A program made the translations under genes and the position numbers. Shown piece after piece: positions 42,840 through 51,912 of a stretch of DNA of 64,000 nt. Numbering within the stretch: the stretch's first letter is position 1; each line of letters opens with the position of its first letter. The notes under the pieces were generated by a model that saw nothing but the letters and a program-made list of their open reading frames with translations, ran no database searches and was not told the origin of the DNA. The stretch lies in contig CAVUBL010000010.1 of assembly GCA_963739795.1 (NCBI GenBank), positions 1 to 64,000 on the forward strand, given 5' to 3'. The stretch is from CAVUBL01 sp963739795. GTDB lineage: Bacteria; Acidobacteriota; Thermoanaerobaculia; Multivoradales; DATKCC01.

Positions 42840-43653
42840 GATGCGGCCTCAGATGGAGACGCGGCCGATCGTCCGCCTGCGGAGCGTGACCAAGCGCTAC
42901 GGCGACGAGGTGGTCCTCGACGGGCTCGACCTCGATGTCGCCCGGGGTGAGAAGCTCGCCCTGATCGGCCCGAGCGGCTCGGGGAAGTCGACGATCTTGC
43001 GCATTCTGATGACCCTCGAGGGGATCGACGGCGGGGCGGTGGAGATCGACGGCGAGCGGGTGTTCACCGTCGAGAGTGGCGGCCGCGCCCGCCCCGCCGG
43101 CGAGAAGCACCTGCGGCGCATGCGCGAGCGGGTGGGGATGGTCTTCCAGCACTTCAACCTCTTTCCCCACATGACCGTCCTGGGCAACGTCACGGCGGCC
43201 CCGGTGCGGGTGCGCGGCCTGGCGCCGGCGGAGGCGGAGGCGCGGGCCCGGGGGCTTCTCGATCGCGTGGGCCTCGCCGACAAGGCCGACGCCTACCCGG
43301 CGCAGCTCTCGGGCGGCCAGAAGCAGCGCGTGGCCATCGCCCGGGCCCTCGCCATGCGCCCGGAGATCCTCCTCTTCGATGAGGTCACCTCCGGCCTCGA
43401 CCCGGAGTTGGTCGGCGAGGTGCTCCGGGTGCTCCGGGCCCTCGCCCGCCGGGGCGACGGCCCGGATGCCGCCGGTGCGTCCAAGACCATGCTCATCGTC
43501 ACCCACCAGATGCACTTCGCCCGAGACATCGCGGATCGGGTGGTCTTTCTCGACCGGGGCCGGATTGTCGAGGAGGGAACGCCCGAACAGATCTTCGCCC
43601 ACCCGGGGCAAGAGCGCACCCGGGAGTTCCTCCGCTCCATTCTGGAAGCCTGA
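42823..43653 (+). CDS. ehuA: Ectoine ABC importer ATPase
   Basis: GTG at 42823 overlaps ehuD by 17 nt; ATGs at 42841 and 42853 are alternatives. 276 residues. Walker A GPSGSGKST, Q-loop MVFQHFNLFPHMTVLGNV, signature LSGGQKQR, Walker B ILLFDEVTSGLDPE, H-loop LIVTHQM. Polar amino-acid transporter type. It powers EhuC/EhuD on the cytoplasmic face. Confidence 0.93.
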   Translation: MLARPEMRPQMETRPIVRLRSVTKRYGDEVVLDGLDLDVARGEKLALIGPSGSGKSTILRILMTLEGIDGGAVEIDGERVFTVESGGRARPAGEKHLRRMRERVGMVFQHFNLFPHMTVLGNVTAAPVRVRGLAPAEAEARARGLLDRVGLADKADAYPAQLSGGQKQRVAIARALAMRPEILLFDEVTSGLDPELVGEVLRVLRALARRGDGPDAAGASKTMLIVTHQMHFARDIADRVVFLDRGRIVEEGTPEQIFAHPGQERTREFLRSILEA

Positions 43654-43688
43654 GGTCGGTCCCTACCGCAGCCTGAGAGGTCCAAGCC

Positions 43689-45218
43689 ATGAGCAGCAGG
43701 AAGTCGCGAGATGAAGACGGGGCGCCCGAGGCGTCCGAAAGTGAAACGGTCCAGCCTCCCGGCGGAGGTCCCGGGTGGCTGGTGCTCAAGTTCGGGGGCA
43801 CCAGCGTCTCGACCCTCGAGCGATGGCGGACGATCCGTGACACGGTTCGGGAGCGGCTCGCCTCGGGCCGGAGACTGGTGATCGTCTGCTCGGCCCTGTC
43901 CCAGGTGTCGAACCGCCTCGAGGAACTGCTCGACGCGGCGGGGCAGGGGCGCGACGTGAGCGACGGCCTGGCGGGCCTGCGCGAAGTCCACGAAGGGCTG
44001 GCCCGGGAGATGGGGCTGGACGCCGGCGCCCTGGTGGGGGAGATTCTCGCCGAGCTCGCTCAGATCCTCGAAGGCATCCGCCTGACCGAGGAGGTGACCC
44101 CCCGGCTGAGGGCCCGTGTGCTCTCGAGCGGTGAGCTGATGTCGAGCCGGCTGGGGGCGGCCTGGCTGGTCCGGGAAGGGGTGCCCACATCCTGGCAGGA
44201 CGCCCGGGAGCTCCTCGAGGCGGAGGCGGACGCCCACGTCCTCCCGGAGCGCCAGTACCTTTCGGCCACCTGCGCCCACGACTACGATCCCGACCTCGAC
44301 CTGCAGCTCCGGGCGGTGCCCGAGCCGGTGGTCCTGACCCAGGGATTCGTCGCTCGGCTGCCCGGCGGCGACACGGTGCTCCTGGGCCGCGGCGGCTCTG
44401 ACACCGCCGCGGCGTACCTGGCGGCCAAGCTGGCTGCCGAGCACCTGGAGATCTGGACCGACGTCCCCGGCATGTTCACGGCCAACCCCCACCGCGTCCC
44501 CGGCGCCCGGCTGCTCCTGCATCTGGGCTACGCCGAGGCCGGCGAGCTGGCCTCGAAAGGCGCCAAGGTGCTCCATCCCCGCGCCATCGACGCCGCCCAG
44601 GCCGAAGGAATTCCGGTGCACGTGCGCTGCACCCCCGATCCCGGGCTCGTCGGCACGGTGATCAGCGCCTCGGCGGTGGAGGAGGCCGGGGTCAAGGCGG
44701 TCTCCGAGCGCAAGGGGATCGTCCTCGTCTCCATGGACGTGGACGGCGACTGGCAGGGCGTGGGGGTGATCGCCGACATCGCCGCCTGTTTCAAGGACCA
44801 CGGGATCTCGATCGATCTGCTGGCTTCCTCCCAGACGAACCTCACCGTGGCCCTCGATCCGCGGGCCAACTATCTCGAGGACGAGGTTCTCGAGCCCCTC
44901 CTGGCCGATCTCGCGGAGATCTCGGAGCCCCACCTCATCCGTCCGGCGGCGGCGGTGAGCCTGGTCGGCACCGGGATCCGGGCCATCCTCCACCAGTGGG
45001 CCTCGGTGCTGGAGCTCTTCGAGGACGAAGAGGTCTACCTCGTGGCCCAGTCCGCCAACGACCTCTCCCTCACCCTGGTGGTGAACGAGAGCTCGGCCGA
45101 TCGCCTGGTGGGCCGCATCCACGGCCGGCTGTTCGACGACCACGTGCCCGTCACCTCCTTCGGCCCCACCTGGGAGATCCTGGCGGCGGCGGGCGAGGGC
45201 GGCGTCCCTGTTACTTGA
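43689..45218 (+). CDS. ask: Aspartate kinase of the ectoine cluster
   Basis: 509 residues. The first ~28 are a disordered extension. The kinase domain begins WLVLKFGGTSVSTLERW and contains VVLTQGFVARLPGGDTVLLGRGGSDTAAAYLA, WTDVPGMFTANP and ASKGAKVLHPRAI. Two ACT domains follow (about 325-500; IVLVSMDVDGDWQGVGVIADIA and SLVGTGIRAI). It phosphorylates aspartate, and Asd, encoded divergently, reduces the product. An aspartate kinase dedicated to ectoine (Ask_Ect) is known in many ectoine clusters; it is often less sensitive to lysine/threonine feedback, not testable here. Its end overlaps the convergent sulfatase gene by 8 bp. Confidence 0.93.
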   Translation: MSSRKSRDEDGAPEASESETVQPPGGGPGWLVLKFGGTSVSTLERWRTIRDTVRERLASGRRLVIVCSALSQVSNRLEELLDAAGQGRDVSDGLAGLREVHEGLAREMGLDAGALVGEILAELAQILEGIRLTEEVTPRLRARVLSSGELMSSRLGAAWLVREGVPTSWQDARELLEAEADAHVLPERQYLSATCAHDYDPDLDLQLRAVPEPVVLTQGFVARLPGGDTVLLGRGGSDTAAAYLAAKLAAEHLEIWTDVPGMFTANPHRVPGARLLLHLGYAEAGELASKGAKVLHPRAIDAAQAEGIPVHVRCTPDPGLVGTVISASAVEEAGVKAVSERKGIVLVSMDVDGDWQGVGVIADIAACFKDHGISIDLLASSQTNLTVALDPRANYLEDEVLEPLLADLAEISEPHLIRPAAAVSLVGTGIRAILHQWASVLELFEDEEVYLVAQSANDLSLTLVVNESSADRLVGRIHGRLFDDHVPVTSFGPTWEILAAAGEGGVPVT

Positions 45219-46614
45219 TGTAGCCCAGGGCGGTGAGCCTGCGGGCGGCGTCGTGGCCGCGGCGTAGAGCCTGCTCCTCGTCGACCGATCCCTCCACGTC
45301 GCGGATCTGACGCGACAGGGCGTGCTCCAGGCGGTCCACCTCCTCAGGGTGCTCGGAGGCGACGTCGTGGGTCTCGCCCGGGTCGACGGCGAGGTCGTAG
45401 AGCTCGGCGCTGTGCTTCGCCAGGTCGTAGACCAGCTTGAACTTCCCCGCCTTGGCGGCGCGCAGCGACCCCCAGGCGGAGAAGACCACCGGGTGGACCG
45501 GCTGGCCGTCCTCGATCACCGGGCGCAAGCTGGTTCCATCCAGGCGCGGCGGCGCGCTCCCGTCCGGCGCCGGTCCCAGGTAGTCGAGGATCGTGGGCAC
45601 CACGTCCAGGTTCTCGACTTGCTCGGTGAAGCGCCGGCCGCCGCGCACGCCGGGGATGTGCAGCACCATGGGCGTGGCGATCTCGGTGTCGTAGACCGTG
45701 TGGCAGTGCTTGACGTCGCCGTGCTCGAGGAACTCCTCGCCGTGGTCGGCCACCACCGCGACGATGGTGTGGTCGAGGAGCCCGCGGCTCCGGAGCCCCT
45801 CGAGGAGCTCTCCGAAGCGCTTGTCGAACGAGGCGATCTCGTCGTCATAGAGGTCCTTCAGGTGGCCCAGGTCTCGGGGCGTCACCTCGAACTTGGGGCC
45901 CGGCCGCCCCTCGACCATGTCGCAGATCGGGTTCGGGTCCCCGGCCTCGATGAACCACTTGCCCTGGTACGGCTTGGAGAACTCGTGCACCTGGGGCTTG
46001 TACGGGTCGTGGGGGTCCATGAAGTGGAGGTAGAGGAAGAAGGGGCGCGGCAGCGAGTCCAGCATCTTCGCGCCCACGCGATCGACGCACCCGGCCTCGG
46101 CCCACAGGCAGGTCTCGTCGAACTGGTCGAAGCCCCGGTCGAAGCCGCCGTGGCTGTTGTTGGCGCTCGGGGTCTTGCGCACGATGGGGCTTGCCGAGAC
46201 CGCGCCGGTCCCATACCCGCGCGCCGAGAGCATCTCGGCCAGGGAGGGGATGCCCCGGGGAATCCCGATCCGGTTGCCGGGCTGGATCCAGAAAGCGGTG
46301 CCGTCTCGGCCGGTGAGGATGGAGTTGGCCGAAGGGTAGGTGCAGGGCGCCTGGGAGCGGACGTCCGCGAAGACCATGTTGTCCCGGGCGAAGGCGGCGA
46401 GGTGGGGCGCGGTGGCGCGCCGGTAACCGTAGAGGTCCAGATGCGAGGCCCGCAGGGTGTCGACCAGGATGAGGAGGACGTTCTGCGGCGGGCGCGGCGT
46501 GCAGCCGGAGGTCGCAACCAGGGCGAGCCCCGCGACGAGGAGCAGTCCGAGGGCCGAGCCCGCGTGGGCGAATCGGAGCCGGGGCCGGCGGCGGCGGTGC
46601 GGTGCGCCGCTCAC
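45211..46614 (-). CDS. Sulfatase-like hydrolase (alkaline phosphatase superfamily), lipoprotein
   Basis: GTG at 46614 in a GTGA overlap with the upstream glycosyltransferase; 467 residues. A lipoprotein-like signal (ALGLLLVAGLALVATSGC). Metal-site motifs: NVLLILVDTLRASHL (Asp pair), FFLYLHFMDPHDPY, and VVADHGEEFLEHG (Asp-His). The nucleophile segment reads APCTYPSANSILTG: the residue two before Pro is Thr, not Cys or Ser, so the formylglycine of true sulfatases cannot form there. Such Thr-type members include phosphoglycerol- and phosphoethanolamine-transferases and phosphodiesterases. The C-terminus RLTALGYI is shared with the second sulfatase at 51913. Probably acts on an envelope glycan or lipid. 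Confidence 0.85.
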   Translation of the reverse strand: MSGAPHRRRRPRLRFAHAGSALGLLLVAGLALVATSGCTPRPPQNVLLILVDTLRASHLDLYGYRRATAPHLAAFARDNMVFADVRSQAPCTYPSANSILTGRDGTAFWIQPGNRIGIPRGIPSLAEMLSARGYGTGAVSASPIVRKTPSANNSHGGFDRGFDQFDETCLWAEAGCVDRVGAKMLDSLPRPFFLYLHFMDPHDPYKPQVHEFSKPYQGKWFIEAGDPNPICDMVEGRPGPKFEVTPRDLGHLKDLYDDEIASFDKRFGELLEGLRSRGLLDHTIVAVVADHGEEFLEHGDVKHCHTVYDTEIATPMVLHIPGVRGGRRFTEQVENLDVVPTILDYLGPAPDGSAPPRLDGTSLRPVIEDGQPVHPVVFSAWGSLRAAKAGKFKLVYDLAKHSAELYDLAVDPGETHDVASEHPEEVDRLEHALSRQIRDVEGSVDEEQALRRGHDAARRLTALGYIK

Positions 46615-47405
46615 TCCGGATCCACCACCGACGGGGCCGCCCCCCGCTCCGTGCCGGCGGATCTCCGCGCGGGGGCAAACAGCGGGCTCCGGCGCAGGTG
46701 CAAGCGATGGGCGTACCAGGCGGCGAGGGAGCCGAGGGTCGCCATGGCGTACGTGCTGGCGCGCCGGAGGGAGATGCTGGAGGCCTCCTCGAAGTAGTGG
46801 ACCGGCATGGGGATGTCGCCGACCCGGAAGCCGAAGTGGACCGCCTGGAGGAGGAGCTGGGAGTCGAAGACGAAGTCGTCGGAGTTGCGCTCGAAGGGTA
46901 TCGTCTCGAGGAGGCTGCGCCGGTAAGCCCGAAAGCCGCTGTGCCACTCGCCCAGGTTCTGGCCGGTGAGCATGTTCTCCACCAGGGTGAGCCCCCGGTT
47001 CGCCAGGTACTTGATCCGGGGCATGCCCCCCGAGAGAGCCTCGCGGCGGGTGCGGATGCGGTTGCCGAGGACCAGGTCGAGGACGTCCAGGCGCAGGATC
47101 TCGACCGCCGCCGGCACGAGGCGGGCGTCGTACTGGTCGTCGGGATGGACCATGACCACGAAGTCCGCGCCCCGGGCGAGAGCCTCCCGGTAGCAGGTCT
47201 TCTGGTTGCCGCCGTAGCCCAGGTTGCGCTCGTGGCGCACCAGGGTGACCGGCAGGCGGGCGGCGATCTCCGCGGTGGCGTCGGTGGAGGCGTCGTCCAC
47301 CACCAGCACCTCGTCGCAGCAGCCATCCGGCAGGTGGGAGAGGGTCGTCTCCAGGGTCTCCTGCGCGTTGTAGGCGGGCATGACGACGAGGGTTCGATCG
47401 GGCAC
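46611..47405 (-). CDS. Family 2 glycosyltransferase
   Basis: GTG at 47405 with GGAG upstream; 264 residues, cytoplasmic. The GT-A fold is shown by LVVMPAYNAQETLETTL, VLVVDDASTDATAEIA, RNLGYGGNQKTCYREALARGADFVVMVHPDDQYD (DxD-like) and SGFRAYRRSLLETIPF. It resembles polyprenyl-phosphate-mannose/glucose synthases and dolichyl-phosphate mannosyltransferases without the membrane part. It is coupled to the downstream sulfatase-like gene and could supply the lipid-linked sugar used by the GT39-type enzyme nearby. Confidence 0.88.
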   Translation of the reverse strand: MPDRTLVVMPAYNAQETLETTLSHLPDGCCDEVLVVDDASTDATAEIAARLPVTLVRHERNLGYGGNQKTCYREALARGADFVVMVHPDDQYDARLVPAAVEILRLDVLDLVLGNRIRTRREALSGGMPRIKYLANRGLTLVENMLTGQNLGEWHSGFRAYRRSLLETIPFERNSDDFVFDSQLLLQAVHFGFRVGDIPMPVHYFEEASSISLRRASTYAMATLGSLAAWYAHRLHLRRSPLFAPARRSAGTERGAAPSVVDPE

Positions 47406-47574
47406 GGGGGGCTCCTGACTCTGTGACCCTAAAGGAAAACCGGCGCCAAACCAAGGTGGGGCAGGTCGGGACCGGGAAGCCGGGGGAGAGGGGCCGGGGC
47501 CCCCTGGAGCTGGTACGCTGAGGGCGTCCCGGCGTCGTCGGGGCGCGATCCGACTCGACCTCCCGGAGGAAATC

Positions 47575-49716
47575 ATGCTCAGAACGCTCGGGCTCCGCTC
47601 CGCCCTCGTCCTCGGCCTGCTCGCCCTGCCGGCCGCCGCCTCTGCCGCCCAAGCCGGCCAGACCGCCGCCGCCACCCACCCCTTCGACGCCCACGACCTG
47701 GTCACCATGGCCCGGCTCGCGGAGCCGGCGGTCTCGCCCGACGGCAGCCGTGTGGCCTTCACCCTGCGCCAGACCGACCTCGCCGCCGATCGGGGCCGGA
47801 CCCACCTGTGGTGGGTGGGCACCGACGGTAGCGGTCTCGCGCAGCTGACCACCGATCTCGCGTCGGACTCGACCCCGACCTGGTCCCCGGACGGGTCGAG
47901 CCTCTACTTCCTGTCCACGCGCTCCGGCTCGTCCCAGGTCTGGCGCCTGCCGGTCTCGGGTGGCGAGGCCCGCCAGGTCACCGACCTGCCCGTGGACGTC
48001 GCGACCTTCGAGATCTCGCCCGACGGCTCCAAGCTCGCCGTCTCCCTCGACACCTTCCCGGACTGTCCCGACATCCAGTGCACCGCCGAACGACTGAAGG
48101 CGCGGGAGGAGTCGCCGGACACCGGCCAGATCTACGACCAGCTCTTCGTGCGCCACTGGGACACCTGGGCCGACGGTCGCCGATCCCACCTGTTCGTGCT
48201 TCCCGCCGCCGGTGCGAAGCACGGCGCCGCCGACGCCCTGGACGTCACCCGCGGGCTCGACGGCGACGTCCCCTCGAAGCCCTTCGGCGGCTCGGAGGAG
48301 TACACCTTCACTCCCGACGGCAAGGGGCTGGTGTTCAGCTCCCGCGTGGTCGGGGCCGAGGAGGCCTGGTCGACCGACTTCGACCTCTACCTGGTGCCGG
48401 TGGACGGCTCGGCGGCGCCGCGCGTTCTGACCGACGCCAACCAGGCCTGGGACACCCAGCCGCGGTTCTCGCCCGACGGCAAGACCCTGGCCTACTTGGC
48501 AATGAAGCGCCCCCGCTTCGAGTCCGACCGCTTCCGCCTGATGCTCATGCCCTGGTCCGCGGACGGCGGACCGGCAGGGGAGCCCCGGGATCTCACCGAG
48601 GGCTGGGACCGCTCTCCCGGCTCATTCTTCTGGGCGCCGGACGGCAAGACCATCTATGCCACGGCGTCCAGCCTGGGCAACGTCTCCCTGTTCGCCGTGG
48701 ACCCCGCCAGCGGTCGGGTTCGGGAGCTGGTCACGAAGGGCCACGTGCGCTCGCCCGGCGTGGCCCAGGGTCCGAACGAGGGCCCGGGCAGTCGGCGGAT
48801 CGTCTTCGCCCGCGACACCTTCACCTCGCCGGTGGACCTCTTCTCGGTCGACGCCGACGGCGGCGACCTCCGGCGCCTGACAGAGGTCAACGCCGATCAC
48901 CTGGCGAAGGTCCGGATGGGCACCTACGAGCAGTTCCACTTCCCCGGCTGGAACGGCGAGGCGGTCTACGGCTACGTCGTCAAGCCGGCGGACTTCGAGG
49001 CGGGCAAGAAGTATCCGGTCGCCTTCCTCATCCACGGCGGTCCGCAGGGCTCCTGGGAGAATGAGTTCCACTACCGCTGGAACCCGCAGCCTTACGCCGG
49101 GGCCGGCTACGCCGTGGTGATGATCGACTTCCACGGCTCCACCGGCTACGGGCAGGCGTTCACCGACGCCATCAGCCGCCACTGGGGCGACCGCCCCCTG
49201 GAGGACCTGCAGAAGGGGCTGGCGGCGGCCATCGCCAAGTACCCGTACCTCGACGGCGACCGGGTGGGCGCCCTGGGCGCCTCCTACGGCGGCTACATGA
49301 TCTACTGGATCGCCGGCAACTGGCCGGGCCGCTTCCGCTGCCTGGTGGACCACGACGGCGTCTTCGACACGCGCAGCGCCTACTACTCGACCGAGGAGCT
49401 CTGGTTCCCGGAGTGGGAGTTCGGCGGTCCGTACTGGAAGAGCCCGGAGCTCTACGAGAAGTTCAATCCGGTCGATTACGTGACGAAGTGGAAGACTCCC
49501 ATGCTGGTGATCCACAGCCAGCACGACTACCGCTTGCCACTGACCCAGGGCCTGGGCGCCTTCACCGCCCTCCAGCGCCAGGGCATCCCGAGCCGCCTGC
49601 TCTACTTCCCGGACGAGAGCCACTTCGTTCTCAAGCCGTCCAACAGCCAGCTCTGGTACAAGACCGTCCTCGACTGGCTCGACCACTGGGTCAAGGGCAC
49701 CGCTCAGGGGTTGTGA
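47575..49716 (+). CDS. Secreted S9-family prolyl oligopeptidase/dipeptidyl peptidase
   Basis: 713 residues with a signal peptide (ALVLGLLALPAAASAAQA). An N-terminal propeller of TolB/WD40-like blades (PAVSPDGSRVAFTLR, PTWSPDGSSLYFLS, PRFSPDGKTLAYLA) precedes an alpha/beta-hydrolase domain from about residue 450. Catalytic Ser in GASYGGY, Asp in HSQHDYRLPL, His in DESHFVLKP. It cleaves peptides, probably N-terminal dipeptides as in related S9C enzymes. Its stop codon lies inside the left terminal repeat of the MITE-like element at 49711. Confidence 0.92.
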   Translation: MLRTLGLRSALVLGLLALPAAASAAQAGQTAAATHPFDAHDLVTMARLAEPAVSPDGSRVAFTLRQTDLAADRGRTHLWWVGTDGSGLAQLTTDLASDSTPTWSPDGSSLYFLSTRSGSSQVWRLPVSGGEARQVTDLPVDVATFEISPDGSKLAVSLDTFPDCPDIQCTAERLKAREESPDTGQIYDQLFVRHWDTWADGRRSHLFVLPAAGAKHGAADALDVTRGLDGDVPSKPFGGSEEYTFTPDGKGLVFSSRVVGAEEAWSTDFDLYLVPVDGSAAPRVLTDANQAWDTQPRFSPDGKTLAYLAMKRPRFESDRFRLMLMPWSADGGPAGEPRDLTEGWDRSPGSFFWAPDGKTIYATASSLGNVSLFAVDPASGRVRELVTKGHVRSPGVAQGPNEGPGSRRIVFARDTFTSPVDLFSVDADGGDLRRLTEVNADHLAKVRMGTYEQFHFPGWNGEAVYGYVVKPADFEAGKKYPVAFLIHGGPQGSWENEFHYRWNPQPYAGAGYAVVMIDFHGSTGYGQAFTDAISRHWGDRPLEDLQKGLAAAIAKYPYLDGDRVGALGASYGGYMIYWIAGNWPGRFRCLVDHDGVFDTRSAYYSTEELWFPEWEFGGPYWKSPELYEKFNPVDYVTKWKTPMLVIHSQHDYRLPLTQGLGAFTALQRQGIPSRLLYFPDESHFVLKPSNSQLWYKTVLDWLDHWVKGTAQGL

Positions 49717-49862
49717 ATGAATCTCCGGCCGTCGCGAGGGCGCGTCCGGGCGCCCCTCGCAAGGCGCGCCGACGCAGGCATAGCGGGGCCTATGTCGAGG
49801 AGGCGCAACGTCGCGAGGGGTGATTCGGGGGCGCCTGTAGTAGGTCGGCGATTCATTCACAA
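49711..49862. mobile_element. MITE-like palindromic element 1
   Basis: 152 bp bounded by perfect 13-bp inverted repeats TTGTGAATGAATC / GATTCATTCACAA. The interior contains further inverted repeats, including a central ATAGCGGGGCCTAT. It encodes no transposase. The left end provides the TGA of the S9 peptidase gene, and the right end lies 13 bp before the GTG of the GT39-type gene. Confidence 0.6.
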
Positions 49863-49875
49863 GCTCTCGGGGCTC

Positions 49876-51708
49876 GTGAGCGAATCTCCGGCTGTTTCCC
49901 GAGGCCTTTCGACGGCTGACGGCGCGACTCGAACAGCCGGAAGGTCCCCCGAGGCCGCTTCGTCCCGCCCGCGGCAGTGGGCGTGGTGGCTGCTCGTGCT
50001 CGTTCCGGCCACGGCCGGTGCCGCGATGCGGCTCTGGGGGCTGCGGGGGCAGGTGGTCTGGGGCGACGAAGAGCACGCGATCCGGGCGGCGCTGGAGTGG
50101 AACCTGCCGAAGATCCTGACGACCTATCGAGTCGCAGACAACTGCATCCCGTGGACCGCGTACCTCCATCTGCTGATGGCTGCGGGGCACCCCCTGACAG
50201 AGCTCTCCCTGCGCATGCCCAGCGTCGTCGCCGGGCTGCTCTCCCTGCTGCTCATCCCCCTCGCCGTGATGAAGGCGGTCGACCGCCGGAGCGCTCTGGT
50301 GCTCGCCTGGTTTCTGGCCCTCTCGCCGCCACTGATCTACTACAGCCGGATCGCCCGTCCGTACGCGGTAGTGGCCCTGCTCGGGTTCGTCGCCGTCGCC
50401 TGCTTCTGGCGCTTCTGGGAGGGTACAGGGGCACGCGCGGGGCGGTTCGGTTGGGCGGCGGGCTACGCGGTGGCCGGAGCCGCGGCGGCCTGGTTCCACC
50501 CGGGAGCGGGTCCCTTCGTCGCGGCGCCGCTGGTCTTCGCCGCCGGCGATCTGGCCCTCCGGCGCTTCCACCGCGCGCGTTGCGCGCGCGCCGGGCAGCC
50601 GCCCTCCGACGGACCGAGGCCCGGACTCGGCGGGCTCTTCCTGGTGGGGGCGCTCCTGGCGGCCCTGGTCGCCGCCTTCCTGGTCCCCGCGGCGAGCAGT
50701 TTCCTCGCCGTGCTCCGGTTGAAGTCGAACGGCAGGGCGATGGACCTGAAGACCCTGCGGGACGTCGCCCGGTTGCTCGCCGGCACCCCCTCCATCTGGG
50801 TCGCGATCGGCGCCTGGACGGTAGCCGGCGCCGGCGTGGCGGCGCTCTGGCGGGAGCGTCGACGCCTGGTGCTCTACACGGCGACGCCGGTGGCGGCCCT
50901 GGTGGTGGCCCTCCTCGTGCTTCAGCCGTTCGCGGCCGGGGTACCGGTGATCTCGGGCCGGTACCTGGTCGTCGCGTTGCCGATCCTCTTGCTCTGGATG
51001 GCCCGCGGTCTCGTCCAGCTCTGGGATGGGCTCGGCGGCGGGAGGCGGGCCGGGGCTCGGTCGAAGCTCCGACTCGCGGGACAGATCGGGGCGGCGACCC
51101 TCGTGGCGGCTCTCTGGGCCACCCACCCGTACGCCGCCGAGCCGGCGCTCCGGTTCGGGCCCTTCGCCGGTAGCGAAGCGGCGATCGAGCTGTACGCCCC
51201 GAGCCCGCGCCTGCCTCCGGAGAACGTCCCGGAGGCCTACCGCCTGATGAGGCGCGAGCCCGGACCAGGGGCCGTGGTCGCGATCGACACGATCCGCTAC
51301 GACGGCACCGGTCCGGTCGACATCGCCCTCTGGCGTGTCCATCGCCGGCCCGTCATCCTCGCGGTCAGGGGGCCCTGGCCGACCGATCCTCGGCTGGCGT
51401 TTCGCACCCTGAAGAGCCTGCGCCCGAAGGTGCTGGAGGGGTCGGGAGCCCGCTTCGTCACGTTGCAGCTCGACCGCTACCGCTTGTACAGAATCGTCGC
51501 CGAGCTCCGGGGCGACGGTCGGCTCCGTCCGGAAAGTCCCGCGCAGCGAGCCGAGCGTGCACGGGTCCAGGCCGTCTTGGTGAACTGGTTCCGTTCCGCC
51601 TGGGGGCCGCCCCAGGTCTCCTCCGACGGATCGCGCATGTGGGACCTGGCGGCGGCGCGGCGGGGCCAACCGGGCTCGCGTGGCGGGATCGACGGCCCTG
51701 GCAACTAG
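49876..51708 (+). CDS. Multi-pass GT39/ArnT-like glycosyltransferase
   Basis: GTG at 49876 is used because the longer open frame runs through MITE 1; the true start is uncertain. About 610 residues with ~10 hydrophobic segments. The GT-C features are a luminal acidic motif DEEHAIRAA soon after the first helix, SLRMPSVVAGLLSLLLIPL and IYYSRIARPYAVVALLG, then a C-terminal soluble domain (~residues 450-610). Such enzymes move a sugar from a polyprenyl phosphate to an outer-face acceptor. Its TAG lies in the left end of MITE 2. Confidence 0.75.
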   Translation: MSESPAVSRGLSTADGATRTAGRSPEAASSRPRQWAWWLLVLVPATAGAAMRLWGLRGQVVWGDEEHAIRAALEWNLPKILTTYRVADNCIPWTAYLHLLMAAGHPLTELSLRMPSVVAGLLSLLLIPLAVMKAVDRRSALVLAWFLALSPPLIYYSRIARPYAVVALLGFVAVACFWRFWEGTGARAGRFGWAAGYAVAGAAAAWFHPGAGPFVAAPLVFAAGDLALRRFHRARCARAGQPPSDGPRPGLGGLFLVGALLAALVAAFLVPAASSFLAVLRLKSNGRAMDLKTLRDVARLLAGTPSIWVAIGAWTVAGAGVAALWRERRRLVLYTATPVAALVVALLVLQPFAAGVPVISGRYLVVALPILLLWMARGLVQLWDGLGGGRRAGARSKLRLAGQIGAATLVAALWATHPYAAEPALRFGPFAGSEAAIELYAPSPRLPPENVPEAYRLMRREPGPGAVVAIDTIRYDGTGPVDIALWRVHRRPVILAVRGPWPTDPRLAFRTLKSLRPKVLEGSGARFVTLQLDRYRLYRIVAELRGDGRLRPESPAQRAERARVQAVLVNWFRSAWGPPQVSSDGSRMWDLAAARRGQPGSRGGIDGPGN

Positions 51709-51902
51709 TGGTCTGATTCACGAATCCCTTATCTTTCGCGCAGGGGTCTTGCGGAGTGGATCCAAGGCGCGAGGAGGAGGCGATGCAATAGCATCGTTGA
51801 CGACGAGCAACGCAGGAGACGCCCGCAACCCCCTGCGCCCTGCGGGTTGCGTCGGCGCGGGGCCGCAACGAAAGGCAAGGGATTTGTGAATCAGACCACT
51901 AG
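51705..51902. mobile_element. MITE-like palindromic element 2
   Basis: 198 bp with terminal inverted repeats CTAGTGGTCTGATTCAC / GTGAATCAGACCACTAG (17 bp perfect). The match extends inward through AATCCCTT/AAGGGATT and CTTTCG/CGAAAG to about 34 bp with three mismatches. The interior has a CGATGC-AATA-GCATCG hairpin. The outer CTAG is itself palindromic and may be a 4-bp target duplication, as made by IS5-type transposases. No transposase is encoded. Confidence 0.75.
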
Positions 51903-51912
51903 GGAGGAGGGA

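Noticed and set aside
27193..45218. Proline and ectoine genes as one regulon
   Set aside because: pruA lies 4.4 kb from ectR, beyond a repeat and three unrelated genes on both strands; no shared control site is visible.
46615..48222. N-terminal extension of the sulfatase-like gene
   Set aside because: The open frame continues upstream through the glycosyltransferase in another frame; the GTGA overlap at 46611-46614 and the lipoprotein signal define the start.
48622..51669. 1015-codon minus-strand frame opposite the S9 and GT39-type genes
   Set aside because: Spans two real genes and a MITE on the other strand and has no recognisable domain.
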